A stretch of DNA of 64,000 bases, taken from Lunularia cruciata. Taxonomy: Eukaryota; Streptophyta; Marchantiopsida; Lunulariales; Lunulariaceae. Positions 36,601 through 48,625 of the stretch are shown here, piece after piece (the stretch's first letter is position 1; every line of letters starts with the position of its first letter). Made by a program: the position numbers and the translations under genes. The notes below the pieces were generated by a model, which was given only the letters and a program-made list of their open reading frames with translations, searched no databases and was not told where the DNA came from. The stretch spans positions 43,591,001-43,655,000 of the forward strand of contig OX419758.1 in assembly GCA_948567375.1 (NCBI GenBank), given 5' to 3'.

Positions 36601-39600
36601 CTAATAAAATTGGAACCAGAAACTAAAACCTCTTTTGTCAAACAAGTTTGAAAATATGTTAAATATGTTAAAGAAGAGGGAAACAATTTGATGGCCAAAA
36701 CACCCGTAAATTCATATGGGATGTCCCATTAAACATCCGTTGAAACTCTCCGATACGGGCACTGCTGTACAACAGATAGATGAAGAATAAGATCCTCATC
36801 ATCATATCCTACACATTTTTAATCAGATTGATGGATAGATCGAATTCAGATATCTTGAAGTAAGAAATGAATAATTCTGAAAACCTTTTTTACCAACTAC
36901 TATTGATCAATTAGAACAAAGCGTTACAAAATGTGTTATATCTATGTTTGTGGTTATTACGAGGTCATAGTGGACAACCTTAGCAACCCGTTCACCCACA
37001 AATTAAATATAGCATCCTTGGTAAGACAAGGAAAGTCGCATCTGCTTCTAAATATAAATCCTTCTAGTTCTACCCGTGCGGTAGAAATCAAGCAATCATA
37101 TCTTCAGAACAAGCTCTTTCTTTCGAATAACGCAAATGATTATCAACTCAACCTCTTCTCTTACAAATGTCGTATACGCTTCCTCTCGTTGAATAAAACT
37201 GGCTTGAAAGCATTAGCTTATTTGAACTTGGAAGTTGATATAAAAAGTAGGCAGAATATAACAAGAATATAGTTTGACATTTAAATGTTAACATCATGAA
37301 TCAATGATTTAGAGTCGGTCTCGGCTACCCTCTCCAGGTCCCATCTCTGTAATTGTGTGCACAGAGATGGGACCTGGAGAGGGTAACTATTTTTGCATTT
37401 TATCTCTGCTATAATAGTGTTAGTATTGAATCTTACAACATGCCGGCTGCAAATTTGATGCCCTAGTGATTTTGGTCATTGCAACATTTCTTGTTTTCGA
37501 ACGACCTAATGTGGGTCATTTAGACGGGCAGCCTTGTACGTATTCCACCGTGGGAATTTCCTTTTCTTGTTTCGAATTCGTCTTTCCCTACCTCGTAGCA
37601 GGCGGCCGCCACGGTGTAAACGTGGAAGGTGTCGTCCACGAAACGGCTCTCTCAAGTCATACGGTGTCCATCGATCCGTAGGGCATCTAGATCGGGAAGT
37701 TACTTCCGTTATCGAAAGGCTTCTAACGGAGTTTTGAGTTGCAGTTGAGGTCCCATAGATTTCAGCAAGATATTGAGTAACTCATTACTGCGTTGGAAGT
37801 CAACGAACTACAGAACTGGATGAGCCCAGAAGGTCACTGGAACCCAGGTGCCCGTACTTGTACTAACTTCCCTACACGCCATAGCACGTGCAACCGCCGA
37901 TCCCGGTTACCTATTCTTTGAAGTTTGCGAAGCTTTGCGCGATAGAAGTCTACAACTGCAAGGAGAGTTGGACAGGCGAATCAATATATATGTGATGGGA
38001 ATTTTGAATTTTAGCACGACGAAAGCATCACCGACACTGAAAGGCCACCAGATTTCTACACGTATGTCGTTGTAAAGAGACAAAGTTGAGTGTTTCTACT
38101 GAGTTTCTCAAGAGCACGACCAAGTAAATCGTAGTATTTTAGCGGGTTCATGTTGACTGAGAAGACCTTCAATTTCAAAGTAATTTGCTTATTTGATTGT
38201 GCCAGAGAGAGGCGTGGGGCTATATCTGTAGCATAGACAAAGTTAGCTAGATGGATGTGTGGTCCTTCTTGGATCATTTGTCAGAAAAGAAGATAAATAA
38301 ATAAAGTGCCCCGAAAGAAAGGGTAGACATTTGTTAGGCTTTTATTTTCCCGCTGGCCATAATACTTCCTCTTATCTTCTTGTTCTAGGTTTACTGTGGG
38401 GATTCCAATAACAGAGGACCCTCAATAAAGGGTTAATGTATGGACTCCAGGTTTTGATGACTCTAGTTGTGATATTGGAGGCTTTTGTGACAGTTCTTTT
38501 AACAAAGTTGTTTTTTCGTTCCATTCTGTGGCACATGTTTTTGACTGAAGGATAAGGTCTGTGTATTCCAAGGGCTCTAATGAATCTGTGGAGGCATAAA
38601 ATTACCCTTTTTCATGTCAAGATAACTAAAGTTGAGAGAGTTTTTATTTAGCCTCGCTAATTGTAACTGTACAAATAAAACAGAATTAAATTTATAATAT
38701 TTTATTTTATTTTATGAATTCAGGATAAATTATAAGACCAAAATTCATCTAAAAGGATTTTCTTTTCTACTTTCTTTTCATTATTTTTGTTTAATTTTTT
38801 ATCACTTATAATAATAATAAATAAATTTATAAATTTATAATAAATGATTATTATACTTGAGGATTCAAGTAGAGCAATGAAGAATACCAAAATTGTGATT
38901 AGAAGAAAGATGAGTCTTTTGAACTTTTCTAGTTTAATATTTTATTAATTTATGAGGACTCTAGTTGTATGAGATTGTGGAACAACTAACTAAAGTATAT
39001 TATATTTTGGTATTAGAAATTTAAGTATCAAATTTATCTGGAAACTAAAATAATTAAAATTCTATTCAGTATTTTAAATTATTGCAATTTTTTATGTATC
39101 TGTTGATATAGAAATTTAAAATTAAATTTTAATTTCTTTGAATCATAAAGTAGATACACTCGCTGTGTGTAAATAAAAGTATTGGTATAACAAGGTCTTA
39201 AAATTCTTACATGCTCTAGGTCCAGTTAAATATAGTGAAAGGGTTTAGGCCAGTCTAAGGTAGATTGGCCTAAATGTTATACCCAAATTTGAATATACTT
39301 GTGCGGAGATATCTATGTTAATTACTGTGTTTAGAATAGCTTGAGTAGTAAAAGTGGCTTGAACAGTAAAGGATCCTCTTGAATAGCTTTATTAGAAGCC
39401 CACTAGAAGACGATTTCAACAATCTCCTGCTTCAGATTGGTGTACCATCTAGTAGTGATAGAGGTTATACCTTTATATCTATATCCTATATTATTAATTT
39501 AGATTCTCGAAAGGATGAAGATGTCAAAGTATTAAAACTTGTTTAAATAAATATATCTACTTCTTTTATTAGTATACGTCTAACTTAATGCAATTGGGTT

Positions 39601-40200
39601 TCCAATAATGGAGTAGTTTAGCAGTTTTCCAATATATGTTCAGATTATGTAACTCTTATTCCTTCAAAACTTATTAAGCCAAACATCTAAATAAAAGAAA
39701 TTTGAAGTGTAACTATTCAAAATTATAATTTTATTTATAATATATGAAAAATTGACTAGCTTATATAGAATTTTATTTTCTAAATGTTAAAAAAAGATCT
39801 TATATATGGATACTCAAACATATTCTCAAGTATTTTCTTTATTATGATTGATATCAACATATCAAACATATTCTAAATAGTCTGTTTATTTTAGATACTA
39901 TCAAAACATTTATCTCAAGATGCAATAGATACGAAATATCTGTAGCAATGAAAATGTCACCAAGTCATTTAAATTATTTTATAACCCATTCCCTAATTTT
40001 TAGTTGTCCTTGTAAATCAAATTAATGATCATTGAAATACTTCTTTTGCTTCTATTAGAGTACAAAAGTTGGATTTTACAACTGGATAAAATCACAATAA
40101 ACCCAAATTCTATGTAAAAAAAATCTTAAAGTACAAATTTACTTGAAACTTATAAGAAAAGAAATAAGTAAGTACAAATCCTAATTGATATAGAAATTCA
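33681..40200. other. No gene recognised; complex then very AT-rich DNA
   Basis: 33.7-38.3 kb has balanced composition with ordinary CpG content and no frame above about 115 codons. The longest (36931-37272, +) has no recognisable motif. 38.6-40.2 kb is extremely AT-rich. The only clear structure is the 25-bp-arm hairpin at 37326-37385. Confidence 0.5.
37326..37385. repeat. Perfect hairpin, 25-bp arms, 10-nt loop
   Basis: The left arm 37326-37350 starts TACCCTCTCCAGG. The right arm 37361-37385 is its exact reverse complement, ending CCTGGAGAGGGTA. The loop AATTGTGTGC is 37351-37360. The match stops immediately outside the arms. Confidence 0.97.
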
Positions 40201-40239
40201 ACAAAAATGTTCACATTTGTGACATGGGATAGTCTAGTC

Positions 40240-40273
40240 AAGACGGGTTCACGTAACGATATGAACCCGTCTT
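40240..40273. repeat. Perfect hairpin, 12-bp arms
   Basis: AAGACGGGTTCA (40240-40251) and TGAACCCGTCTT (40262-40273) are exact reverse complements around a 10-nt loop. It sits exactly where the sequence changes from AT-rich to GC-rich, C/T-biased DNA (about 40240-40560). Confidence 0.95.
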
Positions 40274-40659
40274 CAGGGAACCTCTTTCCCTTTCTTCCTC
40301 GCCTTGAGTCTCCTGTTTTGGCTTCGGCCTTCCGTCTAGGCTCGCCTAGTAGTCGCCCTTCACGTTTCCCGTACCCTCTTTCACCTCCTGTATCCGGTTG
40401 TCACATGCTCGCGTACTTTTCCTTCTCTGGTGTTTCCCGGTAGTTCTTTCTTGCTTCCGTTGCCCCGGTTCTCAGCTGCGCCTGTTTAGACGTCTCGCCG
40501 CCATTACGCCTCCGGGATATTACCGGTTTGTATCTGGCCTCTGGCCGCTATCCATTATAAAGATGATCGGGCCTCTGTCTCTATTTGGAAGGAAAAAGAA
40601 ATAATGGCTAAAGTATGCTGCCTTAAGACCGAAGTGTACGGCCGATAATTGGATGCAAT

Positions 40660-41091
40660 TGTCTCATTCAGTGATTTAGTCATTTGGTCACGTTCTGTTC
40701 ACCGCGGTGAACCTCAAATTGGATGCTCAAAGGCATGTAACACATGACACCTGAAGTACCTCTTACAAGTAATCTTTAAAGATCCGTTGACTTTTCTACA
40801 CTGAAGTAATAATCAGTAAAGCTAAAGAGCTGCGCATGAACAGTAACATAAAAAGGTTGTCGATTTCCCTTATTATAATCTCACTCCAGATCTAACCCCA
40901 TGTTGAAAAGACAAAGATATTGATGCAGCTCTTTAGCTTTCCTGATTATTACTTCAGCAATTCAGGTATGAAGTCAAGATATTTCCAGATCACTTTTAAG
41001 AGGTACTTCAGTTGTCATTTGTGGAACATGCCATTTCGAGGATCCACATTGAGGTTCATCGCAGTGAACAGAGCGTAACTAAATGAGACGA
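40660..41091. repeat. Long imperfect inverted repeat (foldback element)
   Basis: The left arm (about 40660-40836) and right arm (about 40921-41091) are reverse complements with scattered mismatches. Paired blocks include TGTTCACCGCGGTGAACCTCA with its counterpart TGAGGTTCATCGCAGTGAACA, CTGAAGTACCTCTTA, and CTGAAGTAATAATCAG followed by AAAGCTAAAGAGCTGC. The spacer is about 84 bp. It has the form of a foldback MITE or a long-hairpin RNA gene. No transposase is nearby and no target-site duplication is obvious. Confidence 0.88.
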
Positions 41092-43390
41092 TTCTTGTTG
41101 TGAAGTTTGAGTAAATTATTAAGATAATTTGAATTAGCAACTAACGGATTAATTCAAACCTGGCGAGTTTAGGACCACCCAGTACGGCGATTCAACTTCG
41201 AGATCTTGTGGTCGAAAGCTCGTAACTCCTATAATAGACTGACGATGGAACTTAGAAACTTCAACGAAAACGAAATGCGAATGAGAAAGTAGGTAAATGG
41301 ACATGGATCCCTCCCCCCTGCAGGAATAAGAGGAGCATCAAGATGACCTAACTGCCAGAATCATGCCTCGTAAATTAACAGGGACATACCCATCTGGAGG
41401 GCAAATCGAAGGCCCGCAAACTCCAATCTGCATAGGTAAGATAATAAAGGAAGAAAGTATCACGGACAGGACTAGAAGGTCCACCATAATTAGAGTAGTA
41501 GCATGTGCAATTCGCGCAGACAGTACAAAGTAGGTGACAACAAAACTAGAAAGAAAAAGGAGAAAATGGAAAGTTTTTTTTTTTTTAATAAAGTACCACC
41601 GTTGGAAAGTACCACTGTTGATACTTAAGGGATATCCTCAGAACACCCGGAAAGTATAGCCGCACCGGCCAAATTAAGTCAGTACTTAATAACTGGTCCG
41701 AATGCTGCCCTTATTTCCTGTTTGCTGGGAGCCACCACAGTGCCGCATTGGAAAGAAGTAAAGCCGGGTGAGACGAAACTAAAGGCGCTAAACGTACCCG
41801 CCACTACCTTAGGCTATATTTATGCTTTAGCGTATAGATGGTTATGTGTCTATATCCAAACGTATCCAGTGACAGTTTAGGATGGCAGCTTCATCACCGC
41901 CTTGCAGAGATACGAGATTGATACGTAGGTTTCACTGTATTCTTGTCTATGTCATTGATCATAATTAACGTGCTAGTAAAACATGTCTCATCGATACAAA
42001 TCTTGTTCTATCATACTTGTTTGATAATTAAAAAATGGAGATGGAAACGTATGCAGGATGTCGAGACATGCCAAAGATTGATATCTGTATGACATTACAG
42101 TCTCTCAATAAAAGACACTATATCTCTGATATTTGTTGCTTACTACGATCAAATTTTTTTTAAGAGATTTTGTTTATGATAACATCTGGCAAATGATTGG
42201 ATATGGCAGTGCGTATTTGCTTGTCCATCTCTGTGGGGTATAGAAATCCAATGACAGGGTGTCATCAAACCTCTGCTGGAAGCAATATGAGCATCTCCTG
42301 ATAGTAGCAATATATTTCGCAAATAGTAATTTGAAAAATATATCAGTCAAGTAATCGGTCCGTTTGTACACGTGCCTGTTTTCTTTTAAGTCGTCATGTT
42401 TCGCTCTTTATCTCGTGTGCTCGGTCGTTAATTTTCTCATAGTTGCTAACATGTTCACTGGCCAAAAAGATGAACCTACTTCTTGCTCGAAGAATTTTTA
42501 AATCCTAATTCACAGAGAGAAAGTCAAATGAAAATGACTGATTCTTGACGAACCTCTTGATACACCAGAAACCCGATTGAGGCGTATCTGATCTGAATCA
42601 AGTACAACACCCGTCCTGCATAGATGAAAATGCTGATCGGGAAATTTTCGTTCTTTGATCCCTCCCTTGTGCATCCAAAGTCTTATTCTCGTCCAGTTCT
42701 TTAACTTCGTTTAGAAATAACTCAATCACTCACGAGCAATGCCATCCAATAACTACTCATCGTAGGACAATACTGCTATACGGCTCCGCTAACGTGAGGT
42801 AGCTCCGTTTCAACTAAGGAGATGAAAACACCGAGCGATCATGGTAACTGGAAATCTATTTACGGAGGAACGGCTAGCTAACGTACGAAGAGCCAGACTT
42901 TTCTATTCCGACCAAGAAAAGGTCCATCGGTTTCATCGAAGGCCGAGAACGGAGAAACACTGGATATAGTTTCTCGGTCTACATCCAGACTCTATCGGCT
43001 GACAAAGAATCTGCAACGTGTCAGTTTATATGCGGAGGTTCGGACATGGCCTGCTACAAGGAGGACCCGCATGGTTTCAGCATACTTCGAAGAGCCGTTG
43101 ATTGATCGTGACGCTAGAGCGAGAGCGCGACTCCAATACCGTGAGTCGTTAGATGATCTCGAGAACACTTCCTAAAGTCTCGAGTTCTGATTGAATGTAG
43201 CAGGGTCGAAGTAACCGGGAGCCGCCACGTGGTGCGGTGAATGGTAATAATAATCATGAGGCTAGAGGAGAAATAGGAAGACCTTAACTTACGATACGGC
43301 AAGCATATGGCGCGAACGCGATGTATAGTACACTTAAGAGCTTACATGGACGGCCCGATAGCAAACACTTTAACAACCGCTCCCTTGTTT
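41092..43390. other. Intergenic DNA, nothing recognised
   Basis: No frame of note on either strand. There is a 13-base T run near 41574-41586. The block AAAGTACCACyGTTG is repeated at about 41594 and 41611. Composition becomes more GC-balanced towards the gene at 43.7 kb. Confidence 0.5.
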
Positions 43391-43397
43391 CTAGAGG

Positions 43398-43620
43398 CAA
43401 AAAGTGAGGAAGGGGAGGGAGAGTAAAGACCAGAGACGGGGTTCGAAAGGAAAGGAAAGGGGAGGAGAAGAAGAGGAGCAGGAAAGAAGGAATTTGAGAA
43501 CAGAGGAGGGAGGAAAGACGAAGAAGAAACAGGGGTGGGGGAGACGGGAGAACACTGTGAGGATAACAGGGGTAGGAACGTTCTGAGGACAAGCAAGGAG
43601 GAGGAAGCGAAGTGGAAATT
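43398..43620 (+). promoter_or_regulatory. Polypurine tract upstream of the hydrolase gene
   Basis: Over about 220 bp the plus strand is overwhelmingly A and G (GGAAGGGGAGGGAGAG, AAGGAAAGGGGAGGAG and similar). It lies 80-300 bp before the start codon of the hydrolase and is likely part of its core promoter or 5' UTR. GA-rich tracts are common there in plants. The frames on the opposite strand (Ser/Pro/Phe/Leu-rich, 43284-43726) are by-products of this bias. Confidence 0.6.
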
Positions 43621-43696
43621 GAACATAAATTTCGGAAGGTGGGAAGGTAAGGTAACGATCGAAATCGGAAGTATTAGCAGGTGATCGTGGGTGTAC

Positions 43697-46600
43697 ATGG
43701 AGATAGTGAAGATGCATCATCCACATCAGGCTGCAGCAGCAGCAGCAACTGCGGTGATGGTATCAAGTAGTGGTAGCGGGGTGAAGAGAATATCCTTTAT
43801 GAATGTCTTTGCGACAACCAGGGAAGTGACATTTCCCCTCAGAGCGATCAGGACATTAGCGTTTGCAATTTCCTCTCTCGCGTCGTTCATTCCTGTGTGG
43901 AAATTGTACCTCCCTGGCTACTGGTTGCCCAAGGTCTCGTTGGATTTGAGGTACAGGTTCTTTACCACGCAAGCGAAATCTTCTGCCAGCAGCAATCCGC
44001 TGCAATCTGCTAGCGTGAAGGCGCACAATGAAGAAAATGACCCGCTAGTGAGACGGAGTTTAGCTCAGATTGCTCAAGCTCTGTGTGCGGAGACACTGGT
44101 CACTGAACGGCGAGTGTGCTCATTCGTCAACTCGCGCAAACAGACAATGTTCACGCAGTCATGGATTCCTGCATCAGCAGAGAACATGAAGTGAGTATCT
44201 GCAAACAATTCCTACTACCTGCCTTCGAGTTGTTTCTATTTCGTAGATTTGTTCACTCAGATTAAGCTTTGCACAAATTCCGGATTGTTCGATGTCATAG
44301 TTGATTCTGAAGATCTTTGTGTTTTGATATCCCTCCACACAATTGCCGCATCCGTTAGGACTCGAAATTGAGTTTGTCCGTTGGCATCATGAAATGTAGT
44401 CCCAACAAAATAACGTTAGTCTGTTGTCCATATCCATAAACTTTTTGCGCGTTTGAGAGGACAGGGTTTGGAAAAGAAGCGCTGACTCAGAGATTATAGT
44501 TTTCAACGAATGGATTATATTAACCTATGGAAGATCTTGCCGAATTTGATTCCCGGATTGGAAGTAGAACCTCTTCTTCGAGGTGTAGAGCATGCCGTTC
44601 AGCTTGAACTTTCCTCTTCCAGTTTTCGATATTTTGGCGCTGCAATGAGGATTCCTTCATGGTCTAATAACGTCGATACCTTAAATTGGTTTGCCATCAG
44701 GATTTCAAAACCTAGTTTGTAGGAGGTGGACTGCTCAATGTTACTTGTCCAAGCGGGTTGTTCTTTGCAACGACCGTCAACTGAAACTTGGCTGTACCAT
44801 CGACGCAAAAAGAGATTTGGTTGTCTTGTATTTGTACACCGAAGAGTCGTGTCTCACAGCTTCCCTGCTAGGGTTGTGCTTATGTGCTTAGGTCTCTTTC
44901 AATGAATACTGACTCCGTTAATATGCGATTGTTGGCGTTGAGTTTGCAGAGGACTGGTCATACTTCTGCATGGGTTAAATGAACACAGGTATCCATTCGT
45001 AACTGATGTCCAAGTATATAGAGATAGATAATGAATGATTCCTTGACATCCAGAAGAACTGCAATTTGAGCGTGTGATGGAGGTGTTCATGGCAATTGCA
45101 CAAGTTGCTAAGCTTATAAAACTCGTGATGTGTATATTATTGTGTTTGCAGCGGGAGATATGCGTACTTTGCAAGCCAGTTAAACGTAGAAGGATATGGA
45201 GTTTTTGGCATGGACTGGATCGGTAAGGATTATAGTTGTTTTGGGAGTAAAGTATTTCTGCGACACTGTTGGCATTCTAGTACTTTGTGCAATCTTAGGA
45301 ATTCCGAGGGCTGATGAACGAATTATCGCTGTTCAGGTCACGGTGGTAGTGATGGACTTCACGGCTATGTTGAGTCGCTTGATCATGTGGTGCAGGACAC
45401 GGTAAGCAGAAGCGCCTTCTATAACTATATCCTGCCTTTTGTTTCCTTTTTCATGAGGTGTTTCCAGCTGAATTTCTCAATTGTGCCGCAGCTTATGGGA
45501 ATTGATCACTCCGTCAGTCGTGAGGTATTGCCGCTGTATGTCACAAACATTTCCCGTCCTATGTCGCCGAAGAGTTTTTGTTCAAAACCATTGACATTAG
45601 AGCTCCTCATGAATGCCTGGAAGTTGTACAAGTGGTACATGCTCACATTGATGCATGGTTTCCGTTTCGCAATTCAGAATTTCTACATGAAGCAAGTCAT
45701 TCGCAAATATCCAGGTCTTCCCGTTTTCCTCTTCGGACACTCAACAGGTGGTGCCATTGCTTTGAAGGTACCTATTCCTCTACACTACGCTCTCTACCCC
45801 TCACCTTCTGTCGTTTCTGCGTTAAACATGGTTTAATGTTACTGCTGGGGACTTCCGGTTTTATGCAATGTTCCAACTGCAGAACCATCTGTCTTGATTG
45901 CAGACTACATTCATGGCGGGTGAAGACACGATGTTGAAAGGCGTTGTTCTCACATCCCCTGCGGTCCGAGTGAAGCCGGCTCACCCGCTTGTCGCTGTAA
46001 GTTCTGAATTTCCAGCTCCGCGTGTTAACTGGGTCCTGGGTAATCCCACAATTGATGGAGAAATCATGAGGCGAAGATCTACCCATTCAGCACTCTTCGT
46101 CCAATTGGGTCCACTTCCACTTGAATAGTAGTCTAGCTCAGTCCCACGACCACCTGTGATTCTAGTGGTAGTTGGCTGGTCGGTAGTTCGTTTCTTCGCC
46201 CATTGAAATTCTCCTTCCAATTCCTCCAGAGAGCCCACGACAAACCAGACGCAAGAAAGAATTGGAGCTGGGTGTGACGAACCCGCACCGTAAAGCTCAC
46301 TACAGTCCAGTCTGTCCATTGTGGGTTTGGCTCACCCCATGGATGAGGAGTGTTATTACTACTTGACTGCAGTCTCACTTCCTCCTCTGGTTTTACCTCG
46401 AGGGTGCAATACATGTGGACATCTGGCAGGCTGACTTACGTGAGGTGGTTGGGTTGTGGCAGGCTTTGGCTCCAATATTTTCATTTCTCCTACCACGCTA
46501 TCAGTTCAAGGGGGCAGCGCGGTCTGGTGTTACTGTGTCGCGAGACCCTCTGGCGCTGGCCGCGAAGTACAGCGACCGGCTTGTATACACCGGGCCTGTC

Positions 46601-46870
46601 CGCATCCGAACGGGGACCGAAATCTTAAGACTGGGCGCGTTCTTAACAAAGAATCTCGAAAAGGTAACGACCCCGTTCCTTGTGATGCACGGCTCGCAGG
46701 ATCAGGTCACGGACCCCGATGGATCGCGGGAACTGTTCACCAGGGCTTCATCGCTTCACAAGAACATTCAGATCTATGACGGCCTCCTGCACGACCTGCT
46801 CTTCGAGTACGAAAAGGACGAAATCATTCGCGACATCATCCAGTGGTTGGACTCTCGGGTGCAGCAGTAG
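43697..46870 (+). CDS. MAGL: Monoacylglycerol-lipase-like alpha/beta hydrolase, 7 exons
   Basis: This serine hydrolase of the plant MAGL/lysophospholipase family splits monoacylglycerols or lysophospholipids. I join exons 43697-44190, 44950-44988, 45152-45222, 45337-45401, 45678-45767, 45904-45996 and 46463-46870. All introns are GT...AG and the joined frame is 419 codons. The start is the first ATG of the exon-1 frame (an upstream GTG is not used). Visible motifs: HGLNEHSGRY (oxyanion region; split over exons 2-3), GMDWIGHGGSDGLHGY, GHSTGG nucleophile elbow (Ser, exon 5), GSQDQVTDP (acid Asp) and GLLHDLLFE (catalytic His) in exon 7. The first about 165 residues include an Ala run and a hydrophobic stretch (LAFAISSLASFIPVW), possibly a targeting or membrane-contact segment. 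No breaks. It faces the lactonase gene tail to tail. Confidence 0.93.
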
Positions 46871-48625
46871 CTGATTCATTCATTAATTTCATCCCTATAA
46901 TCTCTGTTCATTTCTAGGATTATTTCATCTCAGACTAGGATCATCGATGTGATATTCTGAACTTGTGACTTGATTACCTTACGTAAAAGTCATCATCATC
47001 ATGCATAGAGTAGTGCACTACAACAAACCTGCTCGACCCCCAACAAAGGATTTGTACAGAACCCGGGCATGTGTGGTTAGTTCGCTGGTTGATTGTGGTT
47101 CGTGTTCACCAACTGGGTTTGATGCGGTAGCTGTAGACGAAGAAATACTGAACCACTTCTTCGTCATGCTGCTCATTCTTGCTTCTCGAATCAGGGGTAA
47201 AAAAGTCTATTGAGTGGGGTGAGGTTTAGATCTGATCTAGGAGTTGAGTAATGCGACCCGGTCAGAGTTTTATATAGCAAGCAAGTCAGCCGAGCCTCTC
47301 GTAGTTAAGTCAGGGCTTGTGCAATGTCAATAGAAACAAACATTTAATGGTGAGGAGAGGAGAGAAGAGGAGAGAAGAAATCGAGGGCAGTAGCAAATAT
47401 GTAAGTTACAGAGTCCAGCACATGTCTGCAGTCCAGTTCGGTGTTCTGAGTCATATAGAAGTGCTGGCACCAGCTACTGCCCCTACTGAATAGCGTCTTC
47501 TGACTGTTGTTGAGAAGAGCTTCTTTTTGTACCATGTACTTTGCAGGCGAAATATAAAGTTGTAAATTTTAAGGAGTAATTTACCAAGAAAACATTGTCC
47601 TTCATTGTGTATGTGGGAAGCCAGTAGTATCGGGGCAGAAGCTACTTCTTATCCTCCAGAAATGTCCTTTCCCTTACACCAAAAGTAATCTCCCACTTCT
47701 GCGGTGTAGAAAATTGGTTCGTAGATAGAGGTTTCTGCCGTAAACAGTGAGTGTCTGGAAGTTGGACTATGTAGCCGGATGTCTCGCAGTGTAGCGATAC
47801 CTTATTTCCTCCCAACTAACTGGTATAGTAGTGTCTGTGATGGCGTGTTTCGAATCTTGCGAGCCCTAAACTTAAGGCCAATGCGACACTCATGCGGAAC
47901 CTCGTGTTTCTCCCTGCATGATCAATGTCTACATATCTTGTATTGCATGATTTATTGGATTGCTGTGCACATACTCCTCAAATGCGCAGGAGAAACCTCA
48001 AAGACGTCTAGAAACTGTATACCCATTGACTTCTCAGCCAAGATTTGAATTGACAGTATCACTTGGACATGAGCACCGGTCTGCGCTTTTCTTTGACAAC
48101 GCAAGCTTTGTGGAAGATTCTGCGTGGGGACGGGATGTCTAATCGCGCATTTGTACTCAGTGAAACCCTTATGCCCTAGGTAGATACACATGGAGTACCC
48201 ATCAGGTAAAGCGAAAGATTAAAGCGAGGAGCACTTCAAAAGCGTATGACTTGCAGATATATAATCCGTAAAAGTTTGAGGTGGTGTCTCAAACTTTTCA
48301 CCGATTATGGAATGGAACGGGACGGGGCTTTAGAGGTGATACTCCTACAAATATCTTCAAGGATTTTCATTAATTGAAGGGACCCTTATTCAGCGAGATG
48401 ACCATAAAATTACTTACAAAAGATCATATTTTCTCATTATATTTCCATTCCACGATGTGACGGGTCTGTTCGCAAGATGTTCAGGAGATTTTCCCCAACT
48501 TATGATGGACTAGGGTTTCCCAGCCTACCCGCTAGAAGGAACCTTCAAAACTCGAAGTAGATCTCCCTGAGTGTGTTTCAGAGACTATATCAAGCAGCTC
48601 CCTGACCAGAATTGACACCAACTCT
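46871..48625. other. Intergenic region between convergent genes
   Basis: It contains the 3' UTRs of both genes but no further coding region I can support. Frames of 60-90 codons (47001-47213, 47779-48048) lack motifs. A 20-bp-arm hairpin lies at 48261-48308. Confidence 0.6.
48261..48308. repeat. Hairpin with about 20-bp arms
   Basis: ATAATCCGTAAAAGTTTGAG (48261-48280) pairs with the reverse complement of 48288-48308. The inner 11 bp (AAAAGTTTGAG / CTCAAACTTTT) are perfect. The outer part has one bulge and one mismatch. The loop is 7 nt (GTGGTGT). It lies between two convergent genes. Confidence 0.85.

Noticed and set aside
40207-40443. Pro/Ser-rich 78-codon frame
   Set aside because: C/T-biased composition alone explains it; no domain or start context supports a gene.
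43284-43726. Three minus-strand frames of 100-118 codons, Ser/Pro/Leu/Phe-rich
   Set aside because: They are the complement of the polypurine tract upstream of the hydrolase gene; low complexity, no motifs.
45196-45937. Plus-strand frames of 69-149 codons between the hydrolase exons
   Set aside because: They run through GT...AG introns; only the parts that join to neighbouring exons match the hydrolase family.
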